The translations under genes were made by a program, and so were the position numbers. The notes under the pieces are model-generated. The model was given only the letters and a program-made list of their open reading frames with translations, searched no databases and was not told the DNA's origin. A stretch of 64,000 nucleotides of DNA from Aspidapion aeneum (taxonomy: Eukaryota; Arthropoda; Insecta; Coleoptera; Brentidae), in contig OY755042.1 of NCBI GenBank assembly GCA_963576565.1, forward strand, positions 94,978,185-95,042,184, in the 5' to 3' direction. This document shows, in pieces, positions 1 through 13,400 of this stretch. Position 1 is the stretch's first letter. Each line of letters starts with the position of its first letter.

Positions 1-688
1 TTTACTTTTTTTGTAACGAATATATAGTTTCCTAAACATTCTGAAAGTAAAGTAAGCCGTTTTCTGTTTAATTTGGTATTTTCAATGCTCGGAATAGTCA
101 AATAATTTTTTTTAAATTCAAGTTTACATCTAGAAATATTAAGTGATAGGTATTTCAGAATAATCCTTTTGGCAGAACTAAATCACTAACCGTGTTTTAT
201 CCTAATAGGAAAGAAAAAAATTGGGGGAATTTTAACAAGAGTACTTTTTTCAGATTAAAATTGTGTGAAAATTTACTTTCTTAAAAAAAAGTAAAAACCA
301 CACACAAAAAAAAACTTTATGGTCATTTGAAACCATCAGGGTAGCTATTTTGGATCTTGAACGATGTGATAGTTCCCATCGCATGCTTTGGCCACTGGCA
401 AGCTTTAAATTAGCTTCTCCTACGATCCGACCGAGAAACGTTCAGCCGGTACGAGACAGCGGATCAGATTTCATTTCAAACGCGTAACATTCACTAACTC
501 TGAAGAGCGGGCGACTATGCCATTGCTGAAGTCCTGTGTGTTCTCATCCCAAAACACCTCCGGCTAACAATTTTAAAAGTAATGCGTAAAAAAAATCGTA
601 GTAAGAATTCGATTTTAATTTTTAAAATTTCGCACTAAAATAGGTCGCTTTAAATCGGCTTATTTATGTTTATTTGTTTTATTTTTAG
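1..688 (+). other. Huntingtin intron (5' part outside window)
   Basis: This is AT-rich sequence with no ORF or recognisable repeat. It ends in a T-rich acceptor tract and AG at 687-688, which opens the first huntingtin exon of the window. The inference that it is intron, not upstream DNA, rests on the next exon starting in mid-protein. Confidence 0.6.
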
Positions 689-1422
689 GAGAGCAGTACA
701 TATATTTGGCACGGAGAACGGCTTTTATTTAATAACTTCGAATTTAATACAAAAATTACCGACATAGCACATTCCTTGACTTCCCTGATGAAATGCCTCG
801 AAGAAATAAAATCATTAAACATCTCAGAAAGAGAATATTTAAACATATTTCAAATAACAGCAGTTCTCTTGGAATTTATTGATTATGATACTCGAATTAT
901 TCACTCAAGTTTGACTAGTTACAGTAAAATAGAAAATTACTTGAATTGCGTTGAAAAAGTTTTGTCAAGACCTGAATTTTTTTCACTGTTTGCCACAGAT
1001 GAAAACATTTATTGGTTGTGCCTTTTTGTGAATAGTCTTCACAGTCTAGTCGAGTACTTTTTAAGAAAAAACGAACCTCTTCCCAGTGTAGAATTGTATG
1101 TGCTAAAAAACGTAATCAAAACTGATTTAACCAAACGAGCAGGTACAGCTTGTCATAACCTGTACGTGTTGATACAATGGTTGTATCGAATTGAGGTTGA
1201 TGACAGTTTTACAAATTTACCAGAATTTTTGTTTAGTAAAATAAGAAAAATAGTGATATTATTAGGAAGACTACCTCAGTTTTATTCGTACAATTTGGTG
1301 CCGTTAAAAGTGTGGAAGATTGGCTGGGAACCAGAATTGTCTGGCAAGTTTTTGACAGAAGTATCAGCGCTACCCATGGACTACTTGCAAGAATTAGACG
1401 TCTTGGAAGAATTTATTTTCCG
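689..1422 (+). CDS. htt: Huntingtin exon a (244 codons, HEAT-repeat region)
   Basis: The reading frame opens at GAG right after the AG at 687-688 and runs to ..EEFIFR, where CG|GTACGT is the donor, leaving phase 2. The peptide is a helical, leucine-rich HEAT-type stretch (VLIQWLYRIEV, IVILLGRLPQF) and includes WEPELSGKFLTEVSALP just before the conserved EFIFR/GWTSR junction of huntingtins. This upstream part is poorly conserved in the family, so it is assigned mainly by its in-frame continuity with the next exon. Confidence 0.88.
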
Positions 1423-4400
1423 GTACGTTATAGTGATACAGGTTGTTTCAGATAAAAATAAATACAGGGAAATTTCGGAAACAAGACGGCGACGATATTT
1501 GAATTTTTCGAATATTTTTTTATTTTTCGCTTAACAGTTTGAATACCATAAAGAACAAGTAAAATTAAGGAAAGAAAAATTATAAGAAAGTTTTTTCATC
1601 GGCCGGGACTCGAACCCTAGATCTCTTGCTCTCTACGCAAACGCTCTCTCATTAAGCTACCAAGGAATATACATAAATTTTCGGAAAACTTCCACCTATG
1701 AATGCCCGTGGTGTCTCAATACAAGAACGAGAAATTCTGATGGTATTAACTCGTCCAAGCCATTCAACTGATTTCTATAATTCTTCTTTCCCACTGTCAA
1801 AGGTACGAAACGTCTGAAAAACATGAGATCACCTTTACCTGTGCTAAAATTTCAGATCGCAATGGGCGATTGCCAATATAATTTTTCAAATACCAAATTG
1901 CAAATAATGCAAGGACTTAAAACCATAAACAACAAGTAAAATTAAGGAAAGAAGAATTATAAAAAAGTTTTCTCCTAGGTCGGGACTCGAACCCTGGATC
2001 TCTTGCTCTGATTCAACAAATTAAGCAATAGCTGTTGTATTCAATCCAACACAACACCACAAACGACACTATACGAGTACTTTGACTATAAACACTCTAT
2101 AAAATCTTACTTGTAGCGACTTTGAGTTAAATGAAAAAGGAATAGAGCCTAGCTTTTTATCAACTTTGCTGGAGGATGAAATATCCGCCAAATCAAGGTT
2201 CTAAAGCCAACAAACACCACGAGACAAAATAGTCGCCAATCCTGGCTAATGTTAATTAGGACAGCCAAACAAGGCAAAATCTTGATCCTAGGTTTTCATG
2301 GCGTTGCTCGTTGCTAAAAATAAAAATACACGAGCAGACAGACCATGAGGTAATCCCTCTAGGCCATACTGTAATACTTTGCATGAACTTATATAGTGTT
2401 AAAAACAACAAAAAGTCACGAGGCAGTAAACCTTAAAGTTTTCCCCACTTTAAGATTTGGAATAAAAGCGCGATCTGGATAGAAGAAGTATCTTAGTCTT
2501 GGTTTTAAATCCAAACTAAAAAGTGATAATAAGAAAATAAATAATAAAAGTGACCAAATGTGCAAAAGGATAAGGTAGTGCCAGTAAAAGATAAACTGTT
2601 GTGTAAAGTATTAGTGGTGGCATTTTGACTGTTATTATGGTGAGAGATTTATTTTGAACTTTAAACTATCGATTGTTGCTTAAATTCGTAGACTATGAAA
2701 ATTGACTTTGAATTGTTTTACTTTACAATATACACTTTTGCTTCTAAGAGCGTTTTTTTAATGTGTGAACTGATAGACTATGAACAAAACGATATTAATA
2801 AAAAATATGATATTAATGTTCTAAATTTAACTTTTGTATCAATTGAATAAATATGAATGGAATATGCGCCATATTTTATTTTATCAATATATAATTACTT
2901 GCTATACAGAAAGTGTTTAATTTACATCAATAAAACAGTTGTAATCAAAGCTATGTACACTAAAACGCTTACGCTCAAAAGAAGGTTAAGATTTTTGTAA
3001 CTGCAACTTAAGAAAATATTCGCTCGGTTTTCACGAAACCCTGGGGCAGCTTTACAATGTCCTAACCAAGTTAATCTTCTACTTTTAATAAATCTGATGA
3101 CGTTTGTGTTCACTTCTTCTAATTAATAATTCATCCGCCAGTAACCATCTTCTGTCTCCACTGGTTCAAATATTTTACGAAGAATTTTTCTTTAAAATAT
3201 TTTTAGTTCTTCATTCGCTTTTGTAAATGTGTATTGTAGTGTAGATTTTTTGTTGGAGATATCTAGTTAGAATCTTTGAGGAATTTTTGATAAGCGTACG
3301 TCTTTGTTTTTGTAGATTATTATATGGTTTATTTTTTTCTGAATAGAGTTTTCTTTGTTTATGTTTTTATTTAACATTTTCACTTGGTGGAAGCTTATCC
3401 TGAAAATTTTGAGCGCCCGTTGTTTTTAAGCATTTATTGTATTTAGTTTTTGCCTCTTTTATTTGCAGTCCTTATATTGGCACCAAATCAATTTCTCAAT
3501 CAAAGCTGGCTACGTGGATGATATTGGTGTCCATCTATCTATTAAGCCTTCTTCGATCCATCTTTGGACAGAGGCCTCCCCCAATATCTTCCACTCTTCT
3601 CTATCTGTCGCCGTGTTCATCCATCTAGTTCCCGCATGTTTCTTCAAATCGTCCGCCCATCTCATTTGGGGTCTTCCGCTACTTCTTTTATTTTGTCAAG
3701 GTCTCCAGTTTACTCTTCATTTGTTCCATCGATCGCCTTTATTTGAGATTTTGACCGTCAAATTTCCATTTTAATTTTGCTACTTCTCCTCTGACATCCC
3801 TTATTTTTGTTTTTTATTTTTTATCCATTTATTCCTTTTTCTATCGGTTAGCTTTACATGTTACCTTATCCATGTTTAATTTTGTGTGTGTCCAGCTCTG
3901 GGTATGTAATAAAATCAAATTTAATTTTTTAAATGTTTTTTTTAAATAATTTTAGACAAACCTTTTTTAAAAATTTAGGTTCACAAAAATATGCTCTAAT
4001 TTTTTTTTAAACTGTTAATTGAACACTTTTGTTCTATATAATTAGGCACTTTTTTAACACTCAGTGGTTATGATAGAAAATAGTTGGATAATGAGGTTTC
4101 GATAGTTAAGATTAAACAAGACCAGAGTGCGCTGGGACCCTTGTACATTTTTTTTTGTTAATTTTAGAGTATCTTTATTGGGTTGGACTTCAAGACAACA
4201 GTTTGAGGAGACATGGATGTCGTACCTGAGCGTACTGTGCTATCCCCTGGACAGCATCGACTCGCTGGATCTCAAGAATTCCATAAATGCCTCTATCCTA
4301 GCGGTAAAAGCGATCACCACACTTTTAATGCAAACTGTTAGGAATCCTATATTAGGCAATAAAAACATATCAAGCAAGTTGATGCATGTTTCAAGAAATA

Positions 4401-7400
4401 AAGAGATCTGCGATGAGCATTTAAGGTACTACTGAGATTGTTTGTTATTATGGAGCTTTCGAAAACCCGTTAAACTAATAACTATCCGATTTTTTTCCGT
4501 TAAAACACGAATTAACAGTTTTTTTGCAGTTCTTTTTATAGTAGTAGTAGTAGTAGTGTGGGGTAGGCTCTAGGCCTGGCGACTATGTACATAAAGCGCC
4601 CTTTTCGCCAACCCCCGGGCATCCCTCCTGCATCCTTCCTTCGCTAAGGAATCTGCTCGTCTTCTGCACAAAGGCCAGAATATCGGGCCACTCAGATTCA
4701 GAAGGTCCTCCGTCTCTAATGCTTCCTCTTCGAATACCTCTCTTCTTGCCTCCTTGTACGCTTCACATGATGGGCGGAAATGCGCCGAGGTCTCGTCCTC
4801 GGCCCAACATGGCTCGCACGTCGCGTCCTTCTTCACTGTCATCTACACCAAGATTTCTTGTAGGACGCAGTGTCGGGTTAGGACTCCCACTTTGGCTCCC
4901 ACCTCTCTTCGTGTTCTACGAAGCAGGCAGTCCCTACGTCCGCTTTCTCGTTTCCTGGGACTCCTATGTGGCCTGGGACCCATACGAGCTCCATCTCTCT
5001 TACTCCGGCCAACTTCAGAATTGCATCCGGCACTCCTGAACCAAACCCGCGGACATGGTGAAGTTTATCCGCGCACTCCTGCACCAAACCCGCGGACATG
5101 GTTGGTTTGCACAGTGCATTTAGCGCAGCTTGACTGTCTGAACAGATGCAGAGGCGCTTTCCTGATTCGTTCCTAATTTCTTTCTCCTATGTTACCGCCA
5201 GTACAGCGTAAACCTCCGCCTGGAAGACTATTGCATTGGATCTCAGCGAGTATACCCTTGCTTTCCACGTATACTCCTGCACCGGTCGAATTCCGATCTG
5301 TTGGCCTTGATCCGTCTGTATAGCACACCGTGACATCACTTGGTCAAACATTTTGAACGCGGAAGACTATATACGGTATAAGGGGTCCGAAAATGTTGAA
5401 GCTTATGAGCTGTCAATAATATTGCGCAAAAACGATATTGTGTACAGTGATGCCAGGCAAAAGCATGAGATCTCTGTTTTTCAAACAAATCTCATACTAT
5501 CATTATTTTATCGCAAAATCTCATGCTTGTCAGCTTAAAGAGACAAAAATAAATTATAGTTGAAAATTAATTATACAGGTAACTAGGTATGAACTACAAA
5601 TAACAAAGTAATCATAAGAGAATTCGGCTTACGTCCCGGTATTGGCATCGTTGGATTGTGTTTCATATTCGCAAATTGCAACCTCGCGCCTGGTTGAGAG
5701 TATGACGGTCAAATGAGCGGTTCGCTTATTCGGGTATTCCCCAAAAAACGATATTCTGTTATGTGCCACACCTTTACGAAATGAATTTGGCTAATAAAAA
5801 AAACATGCGTACTGCAACATAGAATATATAGCATATTATGTATTATGTGCCTACAATAGTAGGAACTTGACTTGCAATAAAGCCAGGCAGTAATTGTGCC
5901 GGGCACTATTCTGACAGTTTCGTGTTATAAGAACAGCTGTCTTCTTTCAAAATTAGGCCTTTGTGTATTGTAAGAGCCGGAATTAATAGTGCCCCCACTA
6001 ATGGAAAATAAACGACATGATTTATATATTCGACTTTGGTATGTCAATTTTGAAAGATCAACTGTCAGTTTTCAACGAGAAACTGTCAGAATAGTGCCCG
6101 GCAGAATTACTGCCTGGCTTTATTGCAATAAGTCCCTAACAAATGAGCAGCACGCCAAAGGCAACAGCGACAATTCCGCCATCTCATGCTTTTTTTTTGA
6201 AATCTCATGCTTTCTCGAAATATTTCTCATGCAATATTTCTGTGGGACCTGGCAACACTGATTGTGTAATATTATTGTAGGTCTAGGGGCCGCCTGAACC
6301 ATAACTTCTTGAATATTTATTGTGAGTTACCAATCTAATTTATATCAAAGCAGTTTTCGTGGCTAATCGGGTAAAAACTAGGGTTTTTTTGTTGCGTAGC
6401 TCGAAAGCTTAACCTCACGGTGGTCCAAGATCTACTGGACACCTAATAAGTGTTGACAGTTAACTGTTTCGTCCCTATGGGACTCTTCGGAACACTGCTT
6501 GGTCAATGTGACACCCTTGCTAAGTTAAGTGTACGGTTTTGTCTGTTACCTTACGTTTTTAGTGAGAAAACCAAAATCATATACTCTGCAAGAAGCGCCA
6601 TCTACCGAAGTACGAGAGAAACTAAAACAGCAGCAGGCGAGTAAAACTGCTATATCATCTCGTAAAAACCCGATTAGCCACATAGACTTGTTGATTTTTG
6701 ATTTACGGATTTTAATATTTGGCTTTAAACTCCATTGACAGACGCGATGTAGATCTCTCAATAGCGGAATAAACGCAATCATCGTTGATCTGACCTAAAA
6801 GACAATGTGTGTCGTAGGTCACTTGATGGATTCTCTCTTTCATGTTTTTACCCGATTAGGCACAAAAACTTGTTTGATTTTTAATTTACGGGTACTAAAT
6901 TTGACGTTTTGTAATCTATTAATAAATTTTAGCATAAAAAAGTTGAAAAAAATGCAACATTTAATGGAAAACCACCTCAAAACAAAAAAAACCATAGACG
7001 TAGGTTTAAAAAACGTTTTCGACGGGCAAAATTTCGAAAAAATTAGCGAAGTTTACTCGTACGGGCAGCTGTCGGTAAAATACTTCATGGTTGCCACCGA
7101 CTCGCATGTGTGGGATGCATGCGCAGCTTGTGAAATGTACAAGACAAGGAGAAAATTGTTGGACGATAGTGGAATAGACGTTAATTCGTGTCTGCAGTTT
7201 TTATTGGATTATTTCACGCAGTTGATTAAAAGCGAAGTAAGTATTGTTCTTCCTCCCATTTTTAACAAAACAAAAGCTAATGTTTTCGTTGTGTGCTTTG
7301 ATGTATAGAAATAGAAAACCAAATAGTCAGTGTCAAGCCTGCGCAGACCGAAGGAAATGACAAGAAATTGAACTCCACCATTATTTCATAGTGTGACGAT

Positions 7401-10400
7401 TATCTCAAATTTTTGTTTGACGCAATTTAGTCTAAACAATTACACAAACATCGTAATGGGTTCGTTGCCCTGGGTGCCTAGGCCACAAACTAGGTTGACG
7501 CTGATCCAGCAGAAATCGAAGTCATTTCGGGATTTGCGATAATTGACCAATAGAACCGTCCCTTGCTTTAGCGAGGACGTGGAAGTTAGCTGCCACGTAA
7601 AAGGACGGACGTGGAAGCGGAACAAAGGTGACGTGGCTTTTTGGGGGTCGTGCCATTCGGTTTTGGGGGTTTAAAAATTAAGCACCTCAAGTGGCCCATG
7701 CCAGGGAATCCGGAGAGCGACGAAAGGGTGATAGCCGAGTCAACAGTCGGCTAGTGCCGGTTATAAAATTAAAAGACCTGTGTAAATCAGAACCAAAAGT
7801 AATCATTATAGCAATTTTTAACGCAAACCTGTTTTCTCTGGACAGCGTTTCTCGTCCTTGGATCTTTTACTCTTAAGGGAACGATCCCGAAGGACCCGGG
7901 AACCGTCGCGGCTTTTGTCAACCCTGTTAATATAATGGTTGAAAGTGGTCAGGAGCGTAATAAGCTAGTAAGATCTAAGAAGGCGACGAGGAATTGATGC
8001 CCTAAAGATTTATAAGGCCACACAGCGTGACAATAGATCGAGCATTGAACTAAACTCGTGGTAAAACATTACATGAAGCCACTGATCGCAATTAAACAGA
8101 GCGTCACTGCTTATTTTCCAATGCGACCTCTAGGGGTTGTGGCTAATACTACGCTTGTAAGGTCACTGCGTTCTGAAGTCTGGCGATGCAGTGTTTGGAA
8201 TCCAGCGACTGTATATGTCTGTTCACCAAAACGAACTCTAGGGGTAACCAGTTATACTTAATATCTGTGACAAAATGGCGGCTAACGTTCCATCGGAGAT
8301 TGCGCAGTAGTCAAAGTGCTATGTAATTATTTTCCCATATCTATGGTCTTGATATCGGAGTATCTTTTACACAATAATTACTAATTTTTTGTTTACTATT
8401 TTAATTTTTTTTAGTCTTCCATAACCGATCTGGGGCTTCTTCACGAAATAGTAAAATCCACAGTAGTTCTGTCGGATTTGTTCACAGAGAAGACGCAGTT
8501 TGAATGGATGCAAAGCACGTTTACCGATCTGCTGAAGATACACTCATTTGAAGACGAGCTTCTGCATCAATATCTAATCGTTGGGTTGTGCAAATCTGTA
8601 GCTGTGATATGTCCGGTGAGTAATATTGAAACTCGACATCGTTTCTTTTTGTAGAAGTTTCATCATGTGGCAAAAGTTGAAAATAATCATAGAAAATGTT
8701 GCCATTTGCCTTCAAATACATTTTTTAATCCACAGAATTAAAGAATTAGCCCGTTTCTAATCACTTTTTTCATGTTGTTATTTAGGACAATAGACAAATG
8801 TTTTTTCATGTGCGATGTAAGAAAATCTTTACTCGGCCAATTGGCTACTATATTTCAGGCCGAACTCGTAGCCATTGAACTGTGTGCCCGGTGGATGACT
8901 GACCACGAATGGACCAACAGGACAATAAAAATCTTCTCCGACAACCAAGCAGCCTTAAGAGCGCTTGATTCCTATACGATCTCATCGAGAACCGTGAGAA
9001 GGTGCAGGGATTCGCTGAATGCGCTTAGTAGCGCTAATAATGTGTCATTAGTATGAATACCAGGATATTCTGGGCACGAGGGAAATGAGGCCGCATACCA
9101 AGAAGCTAGAGAAGCGGCATCTTCCGAATTTTTGGCCCCAAACCAGCCCTGTGGTTATCATACAATGCTACTAAATTAACCATATTGAGATGGATGGAAA
9201 ACAGCTTCCAACAATACTGGATGAATATACCATGCAGAACTCACTCTAAAGGACCTTGTAAAAAGAGAGGCAGGAATATCATGGACTTACCAGACACGAG
9301 ATCCGTATAGTGACTGGGCTTTTTACGGGTCACTGTCGACTAAGAGTACCCATGCACGACGACAGTTAGACATGTACTGTGCGAATTGTCCGGCTATTGC
9401 ACGTTTACGTCAAAACACTTTCGGTAAACCTCAGATTGATTCAGAATTACGTTGGCAGAGGTTCATGAAGAGTGCTTCGAACGGGTACGGGGTTGATTAT
9501 CACGTTAATTAGTCCGTTAAGTATTACTGTTTATTACATGCGTCCGTTATCAGCCACGATTGGCATTCAAGAGACCGCGCATGTCAAGTGTCATAACTGT
9601 CAATCACTCGCGGTGTCTGTACACTATTATTCTATACCACATGGGGTCTTTGTACAAGTTTATACACAAACAATACATTACAATCATCAATCAAGAAAAT
9701 TTTAAGATTTAGATCTAATAAACCGGTGTACTGTAGACCAATAACTGTGCCCTTTTTTTACCCTCTCAAACCCTTTAATAGTTTTACTTCCTTTAGTACC
9801 TGTTCATCAATTTCGACTTTAGTTCTTTGATGCCAATAGAGATTTATTAAAATTTTAAGGTTCCTAAGTTATAAGTTTTAAATTAGCTTATTTATTTTTA
9901 GGAAATTGAAGTATTCGAGCAAGTTAAGAAAACGTTGGTCCAATTTTTAAAGAGTCCCTTTGTGTCTGCAAGCATATCCTGTTTGTATGGGATATTGTAT
10001 TTGTTTGAGGGTTGTTTGCTTAACAACACAAAAATAGGTATGATTTGGGCAAAATGTACATACTAAGTGGGTTTTAATTTAGTTCATAGAAACACAGAAA
10101 TATCATGATATACTAACACACGCTATATCAGCAACACGACGCGGGCTTTACGCCAAAACACACTTTTCGAAAACATTTTGCTCGAAAACCGAAATTTCGA
10201 TCGATCGATTTATTTGGCCTCATTTTCAGCAATGTGTTAAGTCATTACTTTAAAATTAGCCCATCGATTTAAACCAAATTTTGACTAATTGGACCCATGG
10301 AGGTGCATTTGGGGCACTGTTCTTACAATCAGTATTTTCTAAATCACTCATAGAAAGTACTATTTTTATAATAGCCCACCTAATACATTCCTACACAAAC

Positions 10401-13400
10401 TGCTTAAAACCTTGTTTAAATCAAACTAAATAAAAATAACAAACGTAAATATCAATATTTTTCGAGGTAGGTACATCTAAAAAACTAAAGATATTTTCGG
10501 GTTCTTTAAACAAACCTCCATCAAACGTAGAAATTACGTCTACTGCTCGGAGAGTAGGTGGATCCCCAAAAATCGAGCCGCAAGTGCAATACGTATATGA
10601 ATATATCTGCACTACCGTACTACCGACACCCCTTAATAGATTTCATGACTGTGCAGTAGTGGTTTCTCACACTCACGAAATAATGAAAGTGCGTTAAAAT
10701 AATAAAGCCTATAGAACAACACAAAATAATAATATTTCGTGTATCAAAGACTACATTGAAAAAATTAGAGGAAGCCAAGGGTTGATGAAACGGAAAAAAA
10801 GTTGGCAAGACAATATAAATCTCTTTGTACAATTTGCCTTCACACGATAAATTCCACTAATTGCAAAAATTCAGGCAAAAATAAACAAAACAAATGATTG
10901 TGGGGTTAGAAAACCCAATAACCATCCTCAACTGTGTGGTAATTGCCGGTAATAAACGATGACGAACAAAGGGCTCATTCGTGACGTCACTCTTCAAGGA
11001 GTGGTATTTACCACGTCCGCTTAAACGCCTTTGGTAAATGCTAGTAATTACTAGTTATTCGCTTGAAAACGGCATATATAGGCGGCCTTGGGTGGTAGCA
11101 CGGAACTGTAACATAAACTGGAATGCTAATGACGTGGAAAGAAAATGACCGCTACATGTACTTGAGAGTTGGTGGATGTTAAATGGGTTGGTATTGCCAA
11201 AATATCCCCAAATCGGCACCAACCTTTAGAAATTCCCCAGGCTAAAAATTAAAAAAAGCAGATTGAGGCGGTAATCATTCATACAAAAATGTGCCCCTAA
11301 CTGAATAACAAAATGGCAAACCTGGGAGGTGTTATCGTGTTGGCTGTTTCTTAGCACTTTTGAAGACAACTTCAGTAACTAATATCCACTGTTCATATTT
11401 TATCGAATATCAAAATCTCGAACTCTTTATAATGAAAATTAAAATTTAAAGTTATTAAAATGTCGATTATTTAAATATGGAAAATTAAAATATTTAAAAT
11501 CAAAATAGCAAAATTACAAAATATTGAAAATCGAAATATTGAAACTACCACAACTACCCAACCAACCTAAATAACCAACCAACCTCACCAGCCAATTTAA
11601 TCAAATCAACCAAACGAATTTTGAATATATTTAATCAGCTTTTAATTTTGCGATATTTTATTAGATATTTTAGTTTCGAGATTTTGATTATATGAGATTT
11701 TTATTATTCAAGATTTTAATTTTCGATGAAATGTATTTTAATATTTTAAATGTTACCCAGTTTTAAGAAATGTGTACACTGAAGAGTATACTGCCGTCCT
11801 TAGTAAGACCCACCTATCTACGTTTGCACCAAATACCTTAAAGCATAAATACGGGGCATACCTATGCATTGTCACACGCGATTTTTGAGGCCAGCACCCC
11901 CGTTAATTCTTAATGTTCCTTTTTCGGCTAGACTGGATATCGGTTACTGCGCTTGCGTCAGTTTTGGTGGTTTTGGAACATACTCCCCGACGTCACTACA
12001 TTACTTGACAATTGTCAAAAATTTAAGGTTATGTCTTTTAATTTTTTTCTAAAAACTAGTTGATCAGGTGAAAATTTATTAAATTGCCGATTAAATTTGT
12101 AGTTTTTCTAAAATTAATTGTGCAGATTTATTGTGGACACCATGAAGAGTGTTCTGGTATACCATGTGTTCCTGTTCCGAGATTAATTTCGAGCGTTTGT
12201 GGTGTTGTTTATGGTGTTTTTGATGTAAGAAATTTTTAGCCTGCACCTAATTGCAAAAATTAATTATGACCGGGAATATTTGGAATCAGAATTAGGTAAG
12301 AATCAGTTTTTTTAAAAGTCATAGCTAGATTGCCAACAGTTTCTAGACATTCTCTATCTTTTGAAGATGCTTTTTTAAGGTTGATTTATGGCTATGCCAA
12401 TATTTGTTCTAGTTCTCATTTTTTGTTTAATTCATCTCTGTAACTCTTTTACAGTAACAGGTATAAAACAGTAAAAGTCGGTTCAGCCTCGTAAATTACA
12501 TTAGATTAAATTAAATTAACTTACCCTAAACCAAATTAGACTAAATTAAGAGAAAATTTTTCTCGATTTTCACAGTTTTTTGGATTTTTTTCGCTTGTAT
12601 TTTCTGTAAACACCTTATTTTATGCCTTTAGGAACCTTCCTATGTAAAAAAAACAACACTTTCACAAAAGAACCTCTTAAGTTAGTCTAATTTAATCTAA
12701 TGTAATTTATGAGGCTGAACTAACCTTAACAGTTGGTCATCTTACCTACGCAGCTTAACTACTTCAAGGCAGCCCAGTTGTGTATGTATCACTGTGTGGC
12801 TAGAGAGTAACCTTAACCCCAGTTTTAAATTTGTGGAAAAGATATAAACAAAAACATAAAGTCTATAAAAAAAAAACAATAATTGACAATGATAAATGCC
12901 AATTCTTTTTGTGGTTGAAAAGCTATAGTCCTTGCTATAATAGACAGTTACACTTTTGTGACATTTCCAACCTCTTTATTTATCATATCCACTGACAGTA
13001 ACAATTTAAAATAAATGGCATGTCTCTGAGTTTTATGTGTGCATTTTTTTATCAACCTACAGTCAGCATCTTTTTATTCAGACACAATGACAGTTTTACT
13101 CTTTAATTTTGTTCCAACATGACTTACTTTTTAATATATTTCGGATTAGGAAATATGTTTATTTCATGTCAAAGTAACAAAAGTGTAACTGCATATGGCA
13201 AGGACTATAAAGCCATCTAAGTTCACATTTAATTTACAAGTTCAGTGAAAGTGTGAAATATACTTTTACATTTTAAGGTACTTCTTTTGAGTATTGTTCA
13301 TACTCGTCCTAGTCAAAATTTTTTGTTTAATTTTATTCTTAACTTATTTGTCTCTCTTTTTTTGTCAAAGTAACAGTAGAAGGCAAGGGGCCGATCAATA

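Larger units (their letters stand above)
1423..4167 (+). other. Huntingtin intron with SINE and LINE fragments
   Basis: The intron lies between exons a and b, with donor GTACGT and acceptor TTTTAG. It holds two SINE copies (1550-2015) and an RTE-type LINE fragment (3480-3705). The rest, 2020-3000 and 3780-4167, is AT-rich and shows nothing recognisable. Confidence 0.8.
4426..6932 (+). other. Huntingtin intron with LINE and MITE insertions
   Basis: It carries the LINE fragment at 4545-5345, an inverted-repeat MITE at 5862-6135 and a second inverted-repeat element at 6351-6872. Only about 5350-5860 is without a recognised feature. Confidence 0.8.

Noticed and set aside
1600..1672. Possible true tRNA gene
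   Set aside because: A- and B-boxes are present, but the acceptor stem does not pair and a truncated sister copy with the same tail lies close by. A SINE explains it better.
4719..5176. Two + strand ORFs of 106 and 140 codons
   Set aside because: Antisense to the LINE RNase H fragment, whose VWVPGHIGVPGNEKAD motif is on the - strand.
9472..9705. 77-codon + strand ORF after the LINE fragment
   Set aside because: No family resemblance; it probably lies in the LINE tail or plain intron. No splice sites fit it into huntingtin, whose exons d and e join in phase without it.
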